A DNA stretch of 35,577 nucleotides, from IMG/VR virus record IMGVR_UViG_3300031707_000083, positions 1 through 35,577 of that record, one strand, 5' to 3'. Positions 24,174 through 32,166 of the stretch are shown here, in pieces (positions within the stretch are counted from its first letter, which is position 1; every line of letters starts with the position of its first letter). This stretch comes from a virus. Position numbers and translations under genes: made by a program. The notes beneath the pieces were generated by a model. The model was not told the DNA's origin. It did no database searches and worked only from the letters and a program-made list of their open reading frames with translations.

Positions 24174-27100
24174 ACAAATTTAAGTTAATATGTCCTAATA
24201 CTAACTTTCTTTTCCTTTCTGATTTTTCAAGTTCAACAAGTATTATATCATTTTCTTTTATGTCTTTCGTATTTGTAAACATTAATCCTTGATGGGAGTC
24301 ATTATTCTTATCTATAAAGTATAATGTGCACATTGCTCCTTCTTTGCCATTCTTAAATGTTTTTTTAACTACTTCAATCTCTATAACATAAACTATGAAA
24401 ATATCACCTATTGGTTTGCCTTTCCTTTTATAAGGATTAGACATCTGAGAGTTTATATATCCTTCAATAAGCTTTTCAGTTCCTTGTGTCTTAAAGCTTC
24501 TCAGTAACTCCATTATCGTTTTTTGAAACTCTAAGTCAGATTCACGCTGTATTATGTCGCCTTTATTTTCAGTAATGTCTAATACCTTTTCCTTATTAAT
24601 AAATTCTATAGTAAATATATTATTAATATCACCCTTTAAAATTGGATCAATCTTTAGTTGCTTCTGTGTCTTGTCTGAATACTTCTGAAAAAGATCTAAA
24701 TATTTGAATAATTGTGATCTATTTAATTTTATTTCTGATTTTTCTAATAATTTTATATCATCTAATAATCCTAATTCAATAATAATTTCAACTACATTCT
24801 TTTTTATTACTTTTTTACCACGTCTTAAAAAATCTTCTACAGAAGTGAATGGGCGCAAAGCTATCGCTTTGCCAAGATTTTCTTCATTCAAATATTTTAT
24901 ACATGCATACCCAAAACCAATAGTATTATGTACTATTTCAAATCGTGTTGTAAAATCATTTATATTGCCATAATAGATTCGTTTCTGGAGTTCATCTTCA
25001 TACATTCTTATATTATTATGTATCTTATTTTCATCTTCTCTACCATAAGATCTAAGATTTTCATTTAAATTTGCTAGACAGAACTCTAATGGATAATAAA
25101 CCTTCATATACATTTCCCAATATGACACTATAGCATATTCTATTGCATGAGATTTGTTGAAGCTGTAGCCTGACCTATCTTGAATATCTTTTATTAGCTT
25201 ATCCAATTCATATTCTGGTAATACCTTTAATTCCTTTATCTTTGTATAATACTTATCAATATTTCCACCCTCATCTAGTGTTCTGCGTAATATGTCTGCT
25301 TCTCCATAATCTAGGCCTAGCTTGTTGAACAGTTCAATAATCTGTTCTTGATATATTATAACACCAAGTGTATCAGAAAGTATATCTTTTGTTATAGGAT
25401 GTATATATGTTATTTCTCTATCGCCACTTCGTCTTTCAATATAATCTGAAAGAATGCCATGAGTAATAGGACCAGGTCTATGAAGTGCTGAACATATAGC
25501 TATATCTTCTACCGAATTAGGCTTTACCTTCTTAACTATTCCCGTAATTGATGGACCTTCAAACTGGAATATTGCTGATGTTTTCCCTTGATGAAAGTAT
25601 TCATATACAGCAGGATCATCTGTTGGCAAGTCATAAAGCCAATTAATGTCTTTATTTATCATCTTAAGACATTCTTTTAAGTAAGTTAATGTTTTTAATC
25701 CAAGCAAATCCATTTTTAAGAATCCACTAGCAATTAATTTTGATCCTTCCCATTCTGTAACTATTGCTTTATCTTTAGCTCTTCTTAATGGCAATATTTC
25801 TTGAAGTGGCTGATTTGATATGATCGTGCCAGCTGCAGCTATTGAAGTATTCTTGATTTGACCTTCCATTCTTGCTATCAATTCTGTTATCTCTACGCCA
25901 TCTGCTCCCTTACTATCTATAAAATCTTTCAACTTCTCATTTATTTCTAAGTTCTCTTTAAATGATCTAAGCTTTCTTAATTCAGCAGTTCCTGTTTCTA
26001 TAGTTTTTGCTATTTCATTATATACCATAAAATCATATTTATAAAGTTTGCATATATCTCTGAATAAACTATTTGCAGAATATCTCGAATATGCTACAAT
26101 AGGAGCTATACAATTTTCACCCCATTTATCAGCAAGATATTGTCTTACAAAATCTCTCTTTGTATCTTCTATATCAGTATCGATATCTGGGCTTTTCGCT
26201 CTTGCTGGATTTAGAAATCTTTCAAAGCTAAGTTTGTATTCTATTGGATCTAATTCTATTAATCCTATGATCCATGCTAGCACACTGCCACCTACTGAAC
26301 CACGACCTGGGCCTACAAGAACATCATTTCTTTTTGCATAGTTTATAAAGTCCCAAACTATAAGAAAATAATCAATATACCCCTTATCCTTAATTATCTG
26401 AAATTCATATTTTAGTCTATTAAGATAAAACTCTCTCATATTTGCAATATAAGGATTATTGATTTTGAACTTTTTTATCTTATATGTTTCATGAAAGGAA
26501 TTTACATTTGTTGGAAGTTTATCTATTCCTCTAGAATATATGCCTTTTACTATTAACTCTGATAAGAAGTCATGATTTTCTATATTCTTCGTATTTATAT
26601 ATTTTGGTTCCTTCTTAGACTTTACATCAATAGACGCATTACATTTTTCTGCTATTTCATTAGTATTCTTTAATGATACTTTAATAATATTATCCACTAT
26701 ATAATCATGATTTGATTTTACATGTTTAAAGAAATCATCATAGTTCATTAAATATAGGTCTGAAGCCGAAAATTCCCAATCGCTATCTGAATTAACCTTG
26801 ATCAATACTTCATGTGCTTTTTTATAATCCTTATTGATGTAATGAACATCATTTGTTATTATTGTTTTTATATTATGTTTTTTTGATAGTTCTATAAGCT
26901 TTTTATTTACAGCTTTTTGTTCCGGCATGGCATTTGCCTGAAGCTCTAAGTATAGATCTTCTTTAAATAATCCCTTTAAAAAGCTTATTTCTTGTTCTAT
27001 TTTGCTTTCATTATTATCTAGGATAAAGTTGCAGAGTCTTGAACCGAGGCATGCTGTTGTGCATATTAAGCCAGCAGAGTTCTTAGATAAGAAATCATAA

Positions 27101-27513
27101 TCAATTCTTGGTCTTCTATAAAAACCAATCATATTAGCCGCTGTAATGATATTGTATAATGATTTTATACCACTGCTATCTTTTGCTAATAGTATTAAAT
27201 GATTATTTCTTGATCGTGATTTTATTTCCTCTTTTCTATCAGCCTTATTGAAGTCTTCTTCTTCAGATATTCCCTTTAGAGTCATTTCAAAAGGAGCTAT
27301 GTATATCTCTAAGCCGAATATAGGCTTTATCTTAGCCTCTAAGCATAATGCCTGAAAGTCTAGAAACCCTGCACACGTTCCATGATCGGTTATGGATAAG
27401 CTATTGAACCCACATTCTTTTGCATATTTGACAAAATCTGTTATTCTGCCACAACCATCCAATAAACTATACATTGTATGGTTGTGGCATGAAACCCAAT
27501 TCTTTTTTTCCAT
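24166..27513 (-). CDS. dnaE: DNA polymerase III alpha subunit (DnaE-like)
   Basis: A 1115-residue replicative polymerase. I chose the ATG at 27513, which overlaps the previous TAA, and not the longer frame from 27549. The N-terminal PHP domain has 'HNHTMYSLLDG', 'ITDHGT', 'FGLEIYI', 'NNHLILLAKD', 'ICTTACLGS' and 'NDVHYI', so the usual metal ligands all seem present. The polymerase part shows 'GPGRGSVGGS', then 'SPDIDTDIED' near residue 443 (two catalytic Asp), 'FLKMDLLGLKTL' (third Asp), 'ALHRPGPI', 'VIIYQEQIIELFNKLGLDYG' and 'YSFNKSHAIEYAIVSYWEMY'. A C-terminal OB-like part follows. No separate proofreading exonuclease is seen in the window, so the PHP domain may serve. It is the largest gene of the minus operon. 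Confidence 0.95.
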   Translation of the reverse strand: MEKKNWVSCHNHTMYSLLDGCGRITDFVKYAKECGFNSLSITDHGTCAGFLDFQALCLEAKIKPIFGLEIYIAPFEMTLKGISEEEDFNKADRKEEIKSRSRNNHLILLAKDSSGIKSLYNIITAANMIGFYRRPRIDYDFLSKNSAGLICTTACLGSRLCNFILDNNESKIEQEISFLKGLFKEDLYLELQANAMPEQKAVNKKLIELSKKHNIKTIITNDVHYINKDYKKAHEVLIKVNSDSDWEFSASDLYLMNYDDFFKHVKSNHDYIVDNIIKVSLKNTNEIAEKCNASIDVKSKKEPKYINTKNIENHDFLSELIVKGIYSRGIDKLPTNVNSFHETYKIKKFKINNPYIANMREFYLNRLKYEFQIIKDKGYIDYFLIVWDFINYAKRNDVLVGPGRGSVGGSVLAWIIGLIELDPIEYKLSFERFLNPARAKSPDIDTDIEDTKRDFVRQYLADKWGENCIAPIVAYSRYSANSLFRDICKLYKYDFMVYNEIAKTIETGTAELRKLRSFKENLEINEKLKDFIDSKGADGVEITELIARMEGQIKNTSIAAAGTIISNQPLQEILPLRRAKDKAIVTEWEGSKLIASGFLKMDLLGLKTLTYLKECLKMINKDINWLYDLPTDDPAVYEYFHQGKTSAIFQFEGPSITGIVKKVKPNSVEDIAICSALHRPGPITHGILSDYIERRSGDREITYIHPITKDILSDTLGVIIYQEQIIELFNKLGLDYGEADILRRTLDEGGNIDKYYTKIKELKVLPEYELDKLIKDIQDRSGYSFNKSHAIEYAIVSYWEMYMKVYYPLEFCLANLNENLRSYGREDENKIHNNIRMYEDELQKRIYYGNINDFTTRFEIVHNTIGFGYACIKYLNEENLGKAIALRPFTSVEDFLRRGKKVIKKNVVEIIIELGLLDDIKLLEKSEIKLNRSQLFKYLDLFQKYSDKTQKQLKIDPILKGDINNIFTIEFINKEKVLDITENKGDIIQRESDLEFQKTIMELLRSFKTQGTEKLIEGYINSQMSNPYKRKGKPIGDIFIVYVIEIEVVKKTFKNGKEGAMCTLYFIDKNNDSHQGLMFTNTKDIKENDIILVELEKSERKRKLVLGHINLNLYE

Positions 27514-27796
27514 TATTTCTTCGCTTTCTTCCATATAAAACCATGGCAAATAATATTTTTATCACAACGACTGCTAATTGTGCTTGCGCATATTCCTGTT
27601 TTTCTTGCTGCGTCTCTAATTCCTTCATATTTTTCTAATAATTTTCCATCTATACTATATTTATTCACTGGAATTGAACGCTGATGATCTTTACCAAATT
27701 TACCAAATTGTGCACCTTTTATTCCAAGAACTTTATATGAATGGCAACGGGACCGCCGCCATATTTGCGGGCGATCCGGAGGCTGACCCATTCCAT
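27513..27796 (-). pseudogene. Frameshifted NUMOD-type homing endonuclease remnant with GC-rich start
   Basis: A GGAGG site precedes an ATG at 27796 whose 25-codon frame reads 'MEWVSLRIARKYGGGPVAIH', like the helix-turn-helix at the start of phage HNH proteins. It then stops at 27719. In the next frame (open from 27791 to 27513) the continuation reads 'LGIKGAQFGKFGKDHQRSIP', then 'VNKYSIDGKLLEKYEGIRDA' and 'ARKTGICASTISS', ending 'CHGFIWKK'. That is a NUMOD1 DNA-binding module. Both parts join if one base shift is allowed near 27735. No HNH catalytic motif remains. Bases about 27740-27790 are roughly 60 percent GC, unlike the surrounding 30 percent. The stop overlaps the polymerase ATG. Confidence 0.6.
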
Positions 27797-27797
27797 T

Positions 27798-27989
27798 CTA
27801 ATCAACCTCCATTATTTTTCTGACATCGTCTGCACTTAGTGTAGCAATGAAATTTGGGAATAAATATTTTATCTTCTTTCTCATCCATTTTCTAATAGTG
27901 CTAGCAAGATCTTTAGTTTTCTCTTTTTTTGTTGAGTATACTATTTTCTTGTTTGACCATTTGTCTAATATCTGCTCTAATGTTTCCAT
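27798..27989 (-). CDS. Unknown small basic protein, 63 residues
   Basis: A helical, Lys-rich protein ('WSNKKIVYSTKKEKTKDLAS', 'RKWMRKKIKYLFPNFIATLS') ending 'ADDVRKIMEVD'. Its ATG shares a base with the TAA of the glycosyltransferase gene. A basic helical bundle could bind nucleic acid. No family is recognised. Confidence 0.55.
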   Translation of the reverse strand: METLEQILDKWSNKKIVYSTKKEKTKDLASTIRKWMRKKIKYLFPNFIATLSADDVRKIMEVD

Positions 27990-29065
27990 TAGCTTTCCAA
28001 GAATAATCGTAGGTATTGATTTGATTTATAATCGAGTGTCTTTATGAACGCTCTATTGCTTTCACCTTCATTATAGATTTTTGGAATATCTGCAGCAATT
28101 AATTCTTCCATTGTTTTAAATGAATATCTTTTATCTAAACATTCTGCATATCCAGAATGGAATAATCCAATAACTGGAGCATAATATCCAACCTCTAATG
28201 CTGATATAGTCCACATCCCAGGATGTTCAAATAAGCAGAATCCCAAACTTGCTTTAGAACATAATTTTATATAATCTCTTCTTTTGTCTAAACTTACGAA
28301 TTCATATTTCATTCCCATTGCGTCAAGCTGATTTGTTATCGATTCCGAATCTTTTGCAGTAGGGTTTGTGAATATTATCTTTTTAGATTGTAAAAATCTA
28401 CTTGTACTTAATAGCCATATAAGATTATTAACTTGAGTATTATAATATTCGAGTGTACTTAACCTATGATTGAATATGATAAAATCTTCCTTCTTATTAT
28501 TTATGTGCTCTTCCATTTCTTCAATATCCACAAAAGGAGGAAGCTTATATAGTTTGTCTGCAAGCTTATCAAAATCTGTTATAAACAATTGCTTTGCATT
28601 ATTTAAAAATAGATCTACTGCAAAATTTGTATTAAAACCACTCTTATCTGCATAGAGATGACCTTCAAACTGACGATACATGTATGTTAAATAATCACAA
28701 GGAATTTTTCTATCCAGTACTGTATCAAGCCAATGATTGTATGTATATATCTTAAAGTTAAGCTTCTTATTAAATTTTAAAGCATTCCAGCACATTACTT
28801 TTGTAGGCTCATGTTCAAAAACTACATCAGGGTTTTTGTCTCTAATAAGTCTTTCTGCTTCCTCAAAATTAAAAACAAATCTGCTGTAGAAAGGATTGTT
28901 CACGAAAATATCATATTCGCCAGGGAGAATAAGCTCACATTCATGACCTTCATATTTTAAAGCTTTCATAAGATTAATATTAACTACATAATTAGAATCT
29001 TTTACAGGATCTAATTCGCCTTTAGCATTTCTAAAGCTTAGCTGCGGTATTAAAAGAAATTTCAT
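27989..29065 (-). CDS. Glycosyltransferase, GT-B fold
   Basis: A 358-residue protein. The start 'MKFLLIPQLSFRNAKGEL' and 'NINLMKALKYEGHECELILP' is a Rossmann half with the usual N-terminal loop. The second half has 'IIFNHRLSTLEYYNTQVNNL' and 'GFCLFEHPGMWTISALEVGY' followed by 'YAPVIGLFHSGYAE', the region that binds the sugar nucleotide in GT-B enzymes (Glu...Glu with 'G.PVI'). It overlaps the radical SAM gene by ATGA, so both are made together. Substrate unknown: hydroxymethylated DNA bases, a virion glycan or a host surface sugar are all possible. Its operon with the dCMP-type enzyme makes DNA the most attractive guess. Confidence 0.7.
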   Translation of the reverse strand: MKFLLIPQLSFRNAKGELDPVKDSNYVVNINLMKALKYEGHECELILPGEYDIFVNNPFYSRFVFNFEEAERLIRDKNPDVVFEHEPTKVMCWNALKFNKKLNFKIYTYNHWLDTVLDRKIPCDYLTYMYRQFEGHLYADKSGFNTNFAVDLFLNNAKQLFITDFDKLADKLYKLPPFVDIEEMEEHINNKKEDFIIFNHRLSTLEYYNTQVNNLIWLLSTSRFLQSKKIIFTNPTAKDSESITNQLDAMGMKYEFVSLDKRRDYIKLCSKASLGFCLFEHPGMWTISALEVGYYAPVIGLFHSGYAECLDKRYSFKTMEELIAADIPKIYNEGESNRAFIKTLDYKSNQYLRLFLES

Positions 29066-30006
29066 AGAAAAATCTCCTTATTTGTGATATCCCTATTCTT
29101 AATATAATTGCAAAGTTCTTCATTTATTTTAATGCCTCTATCACAGTCGGCACATTCTATACTTCTATTATTAAATATATTCAATCTCTTAGCCTTGCTA
29201 ATATCACTATTCCAAATATTGTAAAGTCGTTCTTCATTTACATTGCCAAGAATAAAATCTTTATTGATAGTCTTATAATCGCTATTATCATGAAGAAGCT
29301 TGCAGCACGTCATAACATTTCCTGTAGCATCTATTATGAAGTTAATAAATGTATACCAACACTTATCCACCCACCCTGCAGTTCCTTTAACTATATGCTT
29401 TTCAGCCTTTAATTTATCCCATGTTTTTACTCCGTAGATCGTATGTTTCGTTACATTCAGGCTTGAAATATACTTCTTAATATCGTCTATGTTATCCTCA
29501 TTCATTTTAGAAAGCACTGTCCATATATTGAATTGGGCACTATATGACTTAATCATACTACTTATTTCACTCAAACCGGCCTTAACCTGGTGAAGCTCCC
29601 CTATTCCCCGGGTGTGCTTATACACATCCTCGTTATCTGCATCATATGAAATATTGATCCGGGTTACGTTTTCTAATATCCTGCTCCAATCACGCTTTAC
29701 AGCTAGACTTGTAATAAGTGATATAGACATTCCGTAGCTATTTATCATTTTCAGGATATCGTATATATCATCTCTTAATAGAGGTTCTCCGCCGCTTATA
29801 ATTATACTCTTTATCCCCATTACATAGCAGTCATTTATTATGTCTTCAATTTTAGCAAATTCTAAATCTACCTGAGGAAATGTATGCTTTAGACAATATA
29901 CACAACGATTTACACAACGATTAGTTATATTTATTTGCCCACTTATAGGCGTACAATCTTCATATTGTTTAGCTATTAGTTCACTATATCTTTCAAGTTT
30001 ATCCAT
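29062..30006 (-). CDS. Radical SAM/SPASM-type enzyme
   Basis: The best start is the ATG at 30006 with AAAGGA four bases upstream (314 residues); a TTG at 30048 would add 14 residues. The 4Fe-4S cluster motif CX3CX2C is 'NRCVNRCVYCLKHTFPQVDL', the SAM-binding 'IIISGGEPLLRDDIYDILKM' follows, and 'RINISYDADNEDVYKHTRGI' is typical of the barrel. The C-terminus has SPASM-like Cys ('GNVMTCCKLLHDNSD', 'LGNVNEERLYNIWNSD', 'IECADCDRG'), which can hold one more cluster or a zinc. Such enzymes modify peptides, sugars or nucleotides. The coupled glycosyltransferase and the dCMP-type enzyme suggest a nucleotide or base-linked sugar substrate. Parts of the gene are more GC-rich than their neighbours. Confidence 0.85.
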   Translation of the reverse strand: MDKLERYSELIAKQYEDCTPISGQINITNRCVNRCVYCLKHTFPQVDLEFAKIEDIINDCYVMGIKSIIISGGEPLLRDDIYDILKMINSYGMSISLITSLAVKRDWSRILENVTRINISYDADNEDVYKHTRGIGELHQVKAGLSEISSMIKSYSAQFNIWTVLSKMNEDNIDDIKKYISSLNVTKHTIYGVKTWDKLKAEKHIVKGTAGWVDKCWYTFINFIIDATGNVMTCCKLLHDNSDYKTINKDFILGNVNEERLYNIWNSDISKAKRLNIFNNRSIECADCDRGIKINEELCNYIKNRDITNKEIFL

Positions 30007-30101
30007 ATAGTCCTTTAAATAGGCGGGGGCTGCTTTATCGTGCGTCAATTAATATTCGCATTTTTCTGCTATCTCAACTCGGCCTTGTTTTGATAGGTAT
30101 A

Positions 30102-30509
30102 TCACGAACCCCCATGATTTTTATATTTATCTGCACATCTACAATTCTTAAGCTTGTCACCATCTTTATGATCAGGATTTTCACAAATATTTATTGCTGG
30201 AGCACAAGGATCACCAATACAATTACTATGATATGGGCATGCAGTATCAAACTTACAATCTATTAAACATATACCACCGCACCAACCATATGGTTCTCGC
30301 TGAATATCATTAAGTATATTTTGTGCATCTTTTTCAATGTCTTGTAATACACATCTTTCGCATGGGCAAGGATCTGAAGTACAATCACCTACGTGCTGAA
30401 TAGTATCTTCTTTTACCCATTTTTGATATTTTGCATGACTTTCACATGAACCAATATCATAGCCGAATTTAAGACACCATACATAATACATTAATTGAGC
30501 ATGAGTCAT
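30102..30509 (-). CDS. Cys-rich protein, 135 residues
   Basis: Fifteen Cys in 135 residues, arranged in clusters: 'GDCTSDPCPCERC', 'GWCGGICLIDC', 'ACPYHSNCIGDPCAP' and 'NCRCADKYKNHGGS'. 'C..DPC' occurs twice, hinting at an internal duplication. Such a protein would bind zinc or an iron-sulfur cluster. The N-terminus 'MTHAQLMYYVWCLKFGYDIG' is helical. It is coupled to the 55-residue membrane gene (ATGA) and precedes the radical SAM gene by about 95 bases. No family is recognised. Confidence 0.6.
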   Translation of the reverse strand: MTHAQLMYYVWCLKFGYDIGSCESHAKYQKWVKEDTIQHVGDCTSDPCPCERCVLQDIEKDAQNILNDIQREPYGWCGGICLIDCKFDTACPYHSNCIGDPCAPAINICENPDHKDGDKLKNCRCADKYKNHGGS

Positions 30510-30673
30510 TTAATAAATCTCCAACAAACCCATATCCACATCATAGTCCAAATTGTAAGCTTAACTATAGTAACAGCATTCTCTTCCTTCTTATCTTTTG
30601 ATGTATAATTAATAAGGCCATTCCATACTGCCCAACCAATAAACCAACCTGAAATGTAAATTAACCAATTCAT
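30506..30673 (-). CDS. Small membrane protein, 55 residues
   Basis: An AGGAG site six bases before its ATG lies at the end of the previous gene. The product has two hydrophobic, Trp-rich segments ('MNWLIYISGWFIGWAVWNGL' and 'IVKLTIWTMMWIWVCW') around a charged loop 'TSKDKKEEN', so a hairpin membrane protein is likely. Its TGA overlaps the next ATG. No family is recognised. Confidence 0.65.
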   Translation of the reverse strand: MNWLIYISGWFIGWAVWNGLINYTSKDKKEENAVTIVKLTIWTMMWIWVCWRFIK

Positions 30674-30674
30674 T

Positions 30675-31211
30675 TTATTCTCCTATTATTTTTACATCTC
30701 CAGCTATTTTAAAGAAACTGTAATTATGACTTGCTGGATGTTTAATTGTTTTATGTTCTATGTTATTTTCTGAAAGTATATTGCCAGCAAAAGCGCCTAT
30801 AGCTATAGTCTTCTCTGGTTTAAATAATTCAATCTGTCTTCTTAATATAGGTACCATAGCATTAGCTTCATTTATTGTAGGTTGAATGTTGTTTATTGTG
30901 GAATATTTAACTATGTTTGTAAAGCCTATATCAAATACTGTAAGATCCAATTGTTTTAATATTGTCTTTATATAAATTCCTATTTTACATCTCAAGAATC
31001 CTTCAAAATAATTGAGTTGATGATTTTCGAATAACATTTTTTGATCTTGGTGGATGTCTGTTTTACTTGGTTGGCCTGGATTCTGACCTATAAACAATAT
31101 CTTATTACCATTAAAAAACCCTGGCATTATATTCTTACTTAGTCTATTATATGATTCATATATGTCATTATTATATATTGATTGATTATAATAGAACAGC
31201 TCTAGATTCAC
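30675..31211 (-). CDS. Uracil-DNA glycosylase superfamily protein
   Basis: A 178-residue protein starting at a GTG directly after the TAG of the kinase gene. 'NKILFIGQNPGQPSKTD' near residue 36 is the first active-site motif of the superfamily (variant of 'G.aPG'). 'EKTIAIGAFAGNILSEN' is the central strand-turn, and 'KTIKHPASHNY' holds the second motif with its conserved His-Pro. These enzymes remove uracil or other damaged or modified bases. In a phage with a dUTPase and dCMP deaminase, clearing uracil from its DNA is the simplest role. Attack on other modified bases cannot be excluded. The exact family is not certain. Confidence 0.7.
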   Translation of the reverse strand: MNLELFYYNQSIYNNDIYESYNRLSKNIMPGFFNGNKILFIGQNPGQPSKTDIHQDQKMLFENHQLNYFEGFLRCKIGIYIKTILKQLDLTVFDIGFTNIVKYSTINNIQPTINEANAMVPILRRQIELFKPEKTIAIGAFAGNILSENNIEHKTIKHPASHNYSFFKIAGDVKIIGE

Positions 31212-31781
31212 CTATTTCGTCTTTCTCTCAACAAAATATCCATTCGGACCCATTATTTTCCGGACAAATCGTTGTTCGTCTAAGTGCCAAAATATCTTTT
31301 CAAGTTGTCTATAAAGATCCTGATCTGTAGTATCTAATATTATACACTTAGCACTCGTTCTCTTTGCAAAGTCTCTATAAGCTTCTTTTAATTTGTCATA
31401 ATGTTCACAAAGAACAAAGTCATTCTCTTTCTGTGTATTAATAGATTTTTCTGTGATTATTATCAAATGTTGTTTAAAATTTTCAGAAAGATAGCTATCT
31501 ATAAATCCTATATCCTGAAATGTGGTATTCCTGAATATTTTTCCATAAGCATATTCTGAAGGATATTGACGATCTATAATGATATTTGGATTTCCTAAAG
31601 AGTTTAGGATAGATAGGCCATATATACTAGAATTAATATTAATTTTAGATAATATGTCTTTGTTGATATTATCTTTTGAAACATTGCTGAATTTTAGATA
31701 TGGACAACCAATCGCTTTAGATAGTGCTTGAGCAATAGAGCTTTTTCCTGTATTGTCGCAACCATCCATGATAATTAACAT
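31212..31781 (-). CDS. dNMP kinase, thymidylate kinase-like
   Basis: A 189-residue P-loop kinase. The Walker A is 'IIMDGCDNTGKSSIAQALSK', and 'IIIDRQYPSEYAYG' is the DR(Y/F)-type motif of thymidylate kinases. The middle carries a lid-like basic region. It makes dNDP from dNMP, possibly dTMP or a modified dCMP as T4 gp1 does. The start ATG at 31781 has no ribosome site: the bases before it form the long hairpin (31790-31849), so translation may depend on that structure. Its stop is directly followed by the glycosylase GTG. Confidence 0.75.
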   Translation of the reverse strand: MLIIMDGCDNTGKSSIAQALSKAIGCPYLKFSNVSKDNINKDILSKININSSIYGLSILNSLGNPNIIIDRQYPSEYAYGKIFRNTTFQDIGFIDSYLSENFKQHLIIITEKSINTQKENDFVLCEHYDKLKEAYRDFAKRTSAKCIILDTTDQDLYRQLEKIFWHLDEQRFVRKIMGPNGYFVERKTK

Positions 31782-31789
31782 ACAGATTA

Positions 31790-31849
31790 AAAGAGGGTAA
31801 TACTTTATCTATTCCTGTGGCCAGACAGGATTAGAGTATTACCCTCTTT
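31790..31849 (-). terminator. Large stem-loop between HTH gene and kinase gene
   Basis: A 14-base perfect stem (AAAGAGGGTAATAC pairs with GTATTACCCTCTTT) encloses a second stem of about 11 base pairs with one mismatch and a four-base bulge, ending in a GGCCAG-type loop. On the minus strand the stem is followed by TTTT and, eight bases on, the kinase ATG. It fits a rho-independent terminator or attenuator between the strong promoter at 32091-32119 and the downstream genes; it is nearly symmetrical so it may work both ways. Confidence 0.7.
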
Positions 31850-31869
31850 CATAAATCCTTTCTTAAAAC

Positions 31870-32067
31870 TTAAACTGCTACGGGCTGTTTAGCTGCCTGT
31901 TTAGCAGTAACTCCTGCAAAAGCTTTAATATGGCCTTTTATTGCAAGTTCTGAACGAACTACGCCAAACTTCTGCTGCACTATATCAATTACTTCCTTTA
32001 CACTCTTCCCCTGCTTAGCTAATTCTACAATTAGCTTTGTTTCCTCTGCCGAATATCTCTTACCCAT
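31870..32067 (-). CDS. Small helix-turn-helix protein, 65 residues
   Basis: A basic helical protein: 'MGKRYSAEETKLIVELAKQG' then 'KSVKEVIDIVQQKFGVVRSE' and 'LAIKGHIKAF', with an Ala/Lys/Gln tail. The spacing of three helices and 'RYS.EE...i..L...G.S' recalls Myb/SANT-like or small phage DNA-binding proteins. It has the strongest ribosome site of the window (AGGAGGT) and its own consensus promoter, so it should be made early and in quantity. A role as regulator of the early promoters is plausible but not shown. Confidence 0.65.
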   Translation of the reverse strand: MGKRYSAEETKLIVELAKQGKSVKEVIDIVQQKFGVVRSELAIKGHIKAFAGVTAKQAAKQPVAV

Positions 32068-32090
32068 ATTGCACCTCCTTGGTTAACTAC

Positions 32091-32119
32091 ATTATACTAC
32101 ACGACTTCTTGTTTGTAAA
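32091..32119 (-). promoter_or_regulatory. Consensus sigma70-type promoter
   Basis: On the minus strand: -35 TTTACA (32119-32114), 17-base spacer, -10 TATAAT (32096-32091). The -35 lies within the inverted repeat TTGTTT-AC-AAACAA, a possible operator. The region upstream is AT-rich. The expected transcript start is about 17 bases before the ATG of the small HTH gene. The spacer differs from copies A and B. Confidence 0.8.
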
Positions 32120-32166
32120 CAAAATTTACCAGATATGATAATCAATAGCAAACAAATCGTTTTTTT

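Noticed and set aside
24704-24973. Plus-strand frame inside the polymerase gene
   Set aside because: It is a shadow of dnaE on the other strand without a ribosome site; the same holds for the plus-strand frames at 26048 and 33946 and other overlapping frames.
30035-30061. Eight-codon peptide 'MRILIDAR' upstream of the radical SAM gene, like the start of a glycosyltransferase
   Set aside because: The similarity is striking but eight residues can match by chance, there is no ribosome site, and nothing of such a gene follows.
30049-30105. 18-codon GTG frame between the Cys-rich and radical SAM genes
   Set aside because: It is short and has no recognisable content. It may only bridge translation to a TTG start at 30048, which I list as an alternative start.
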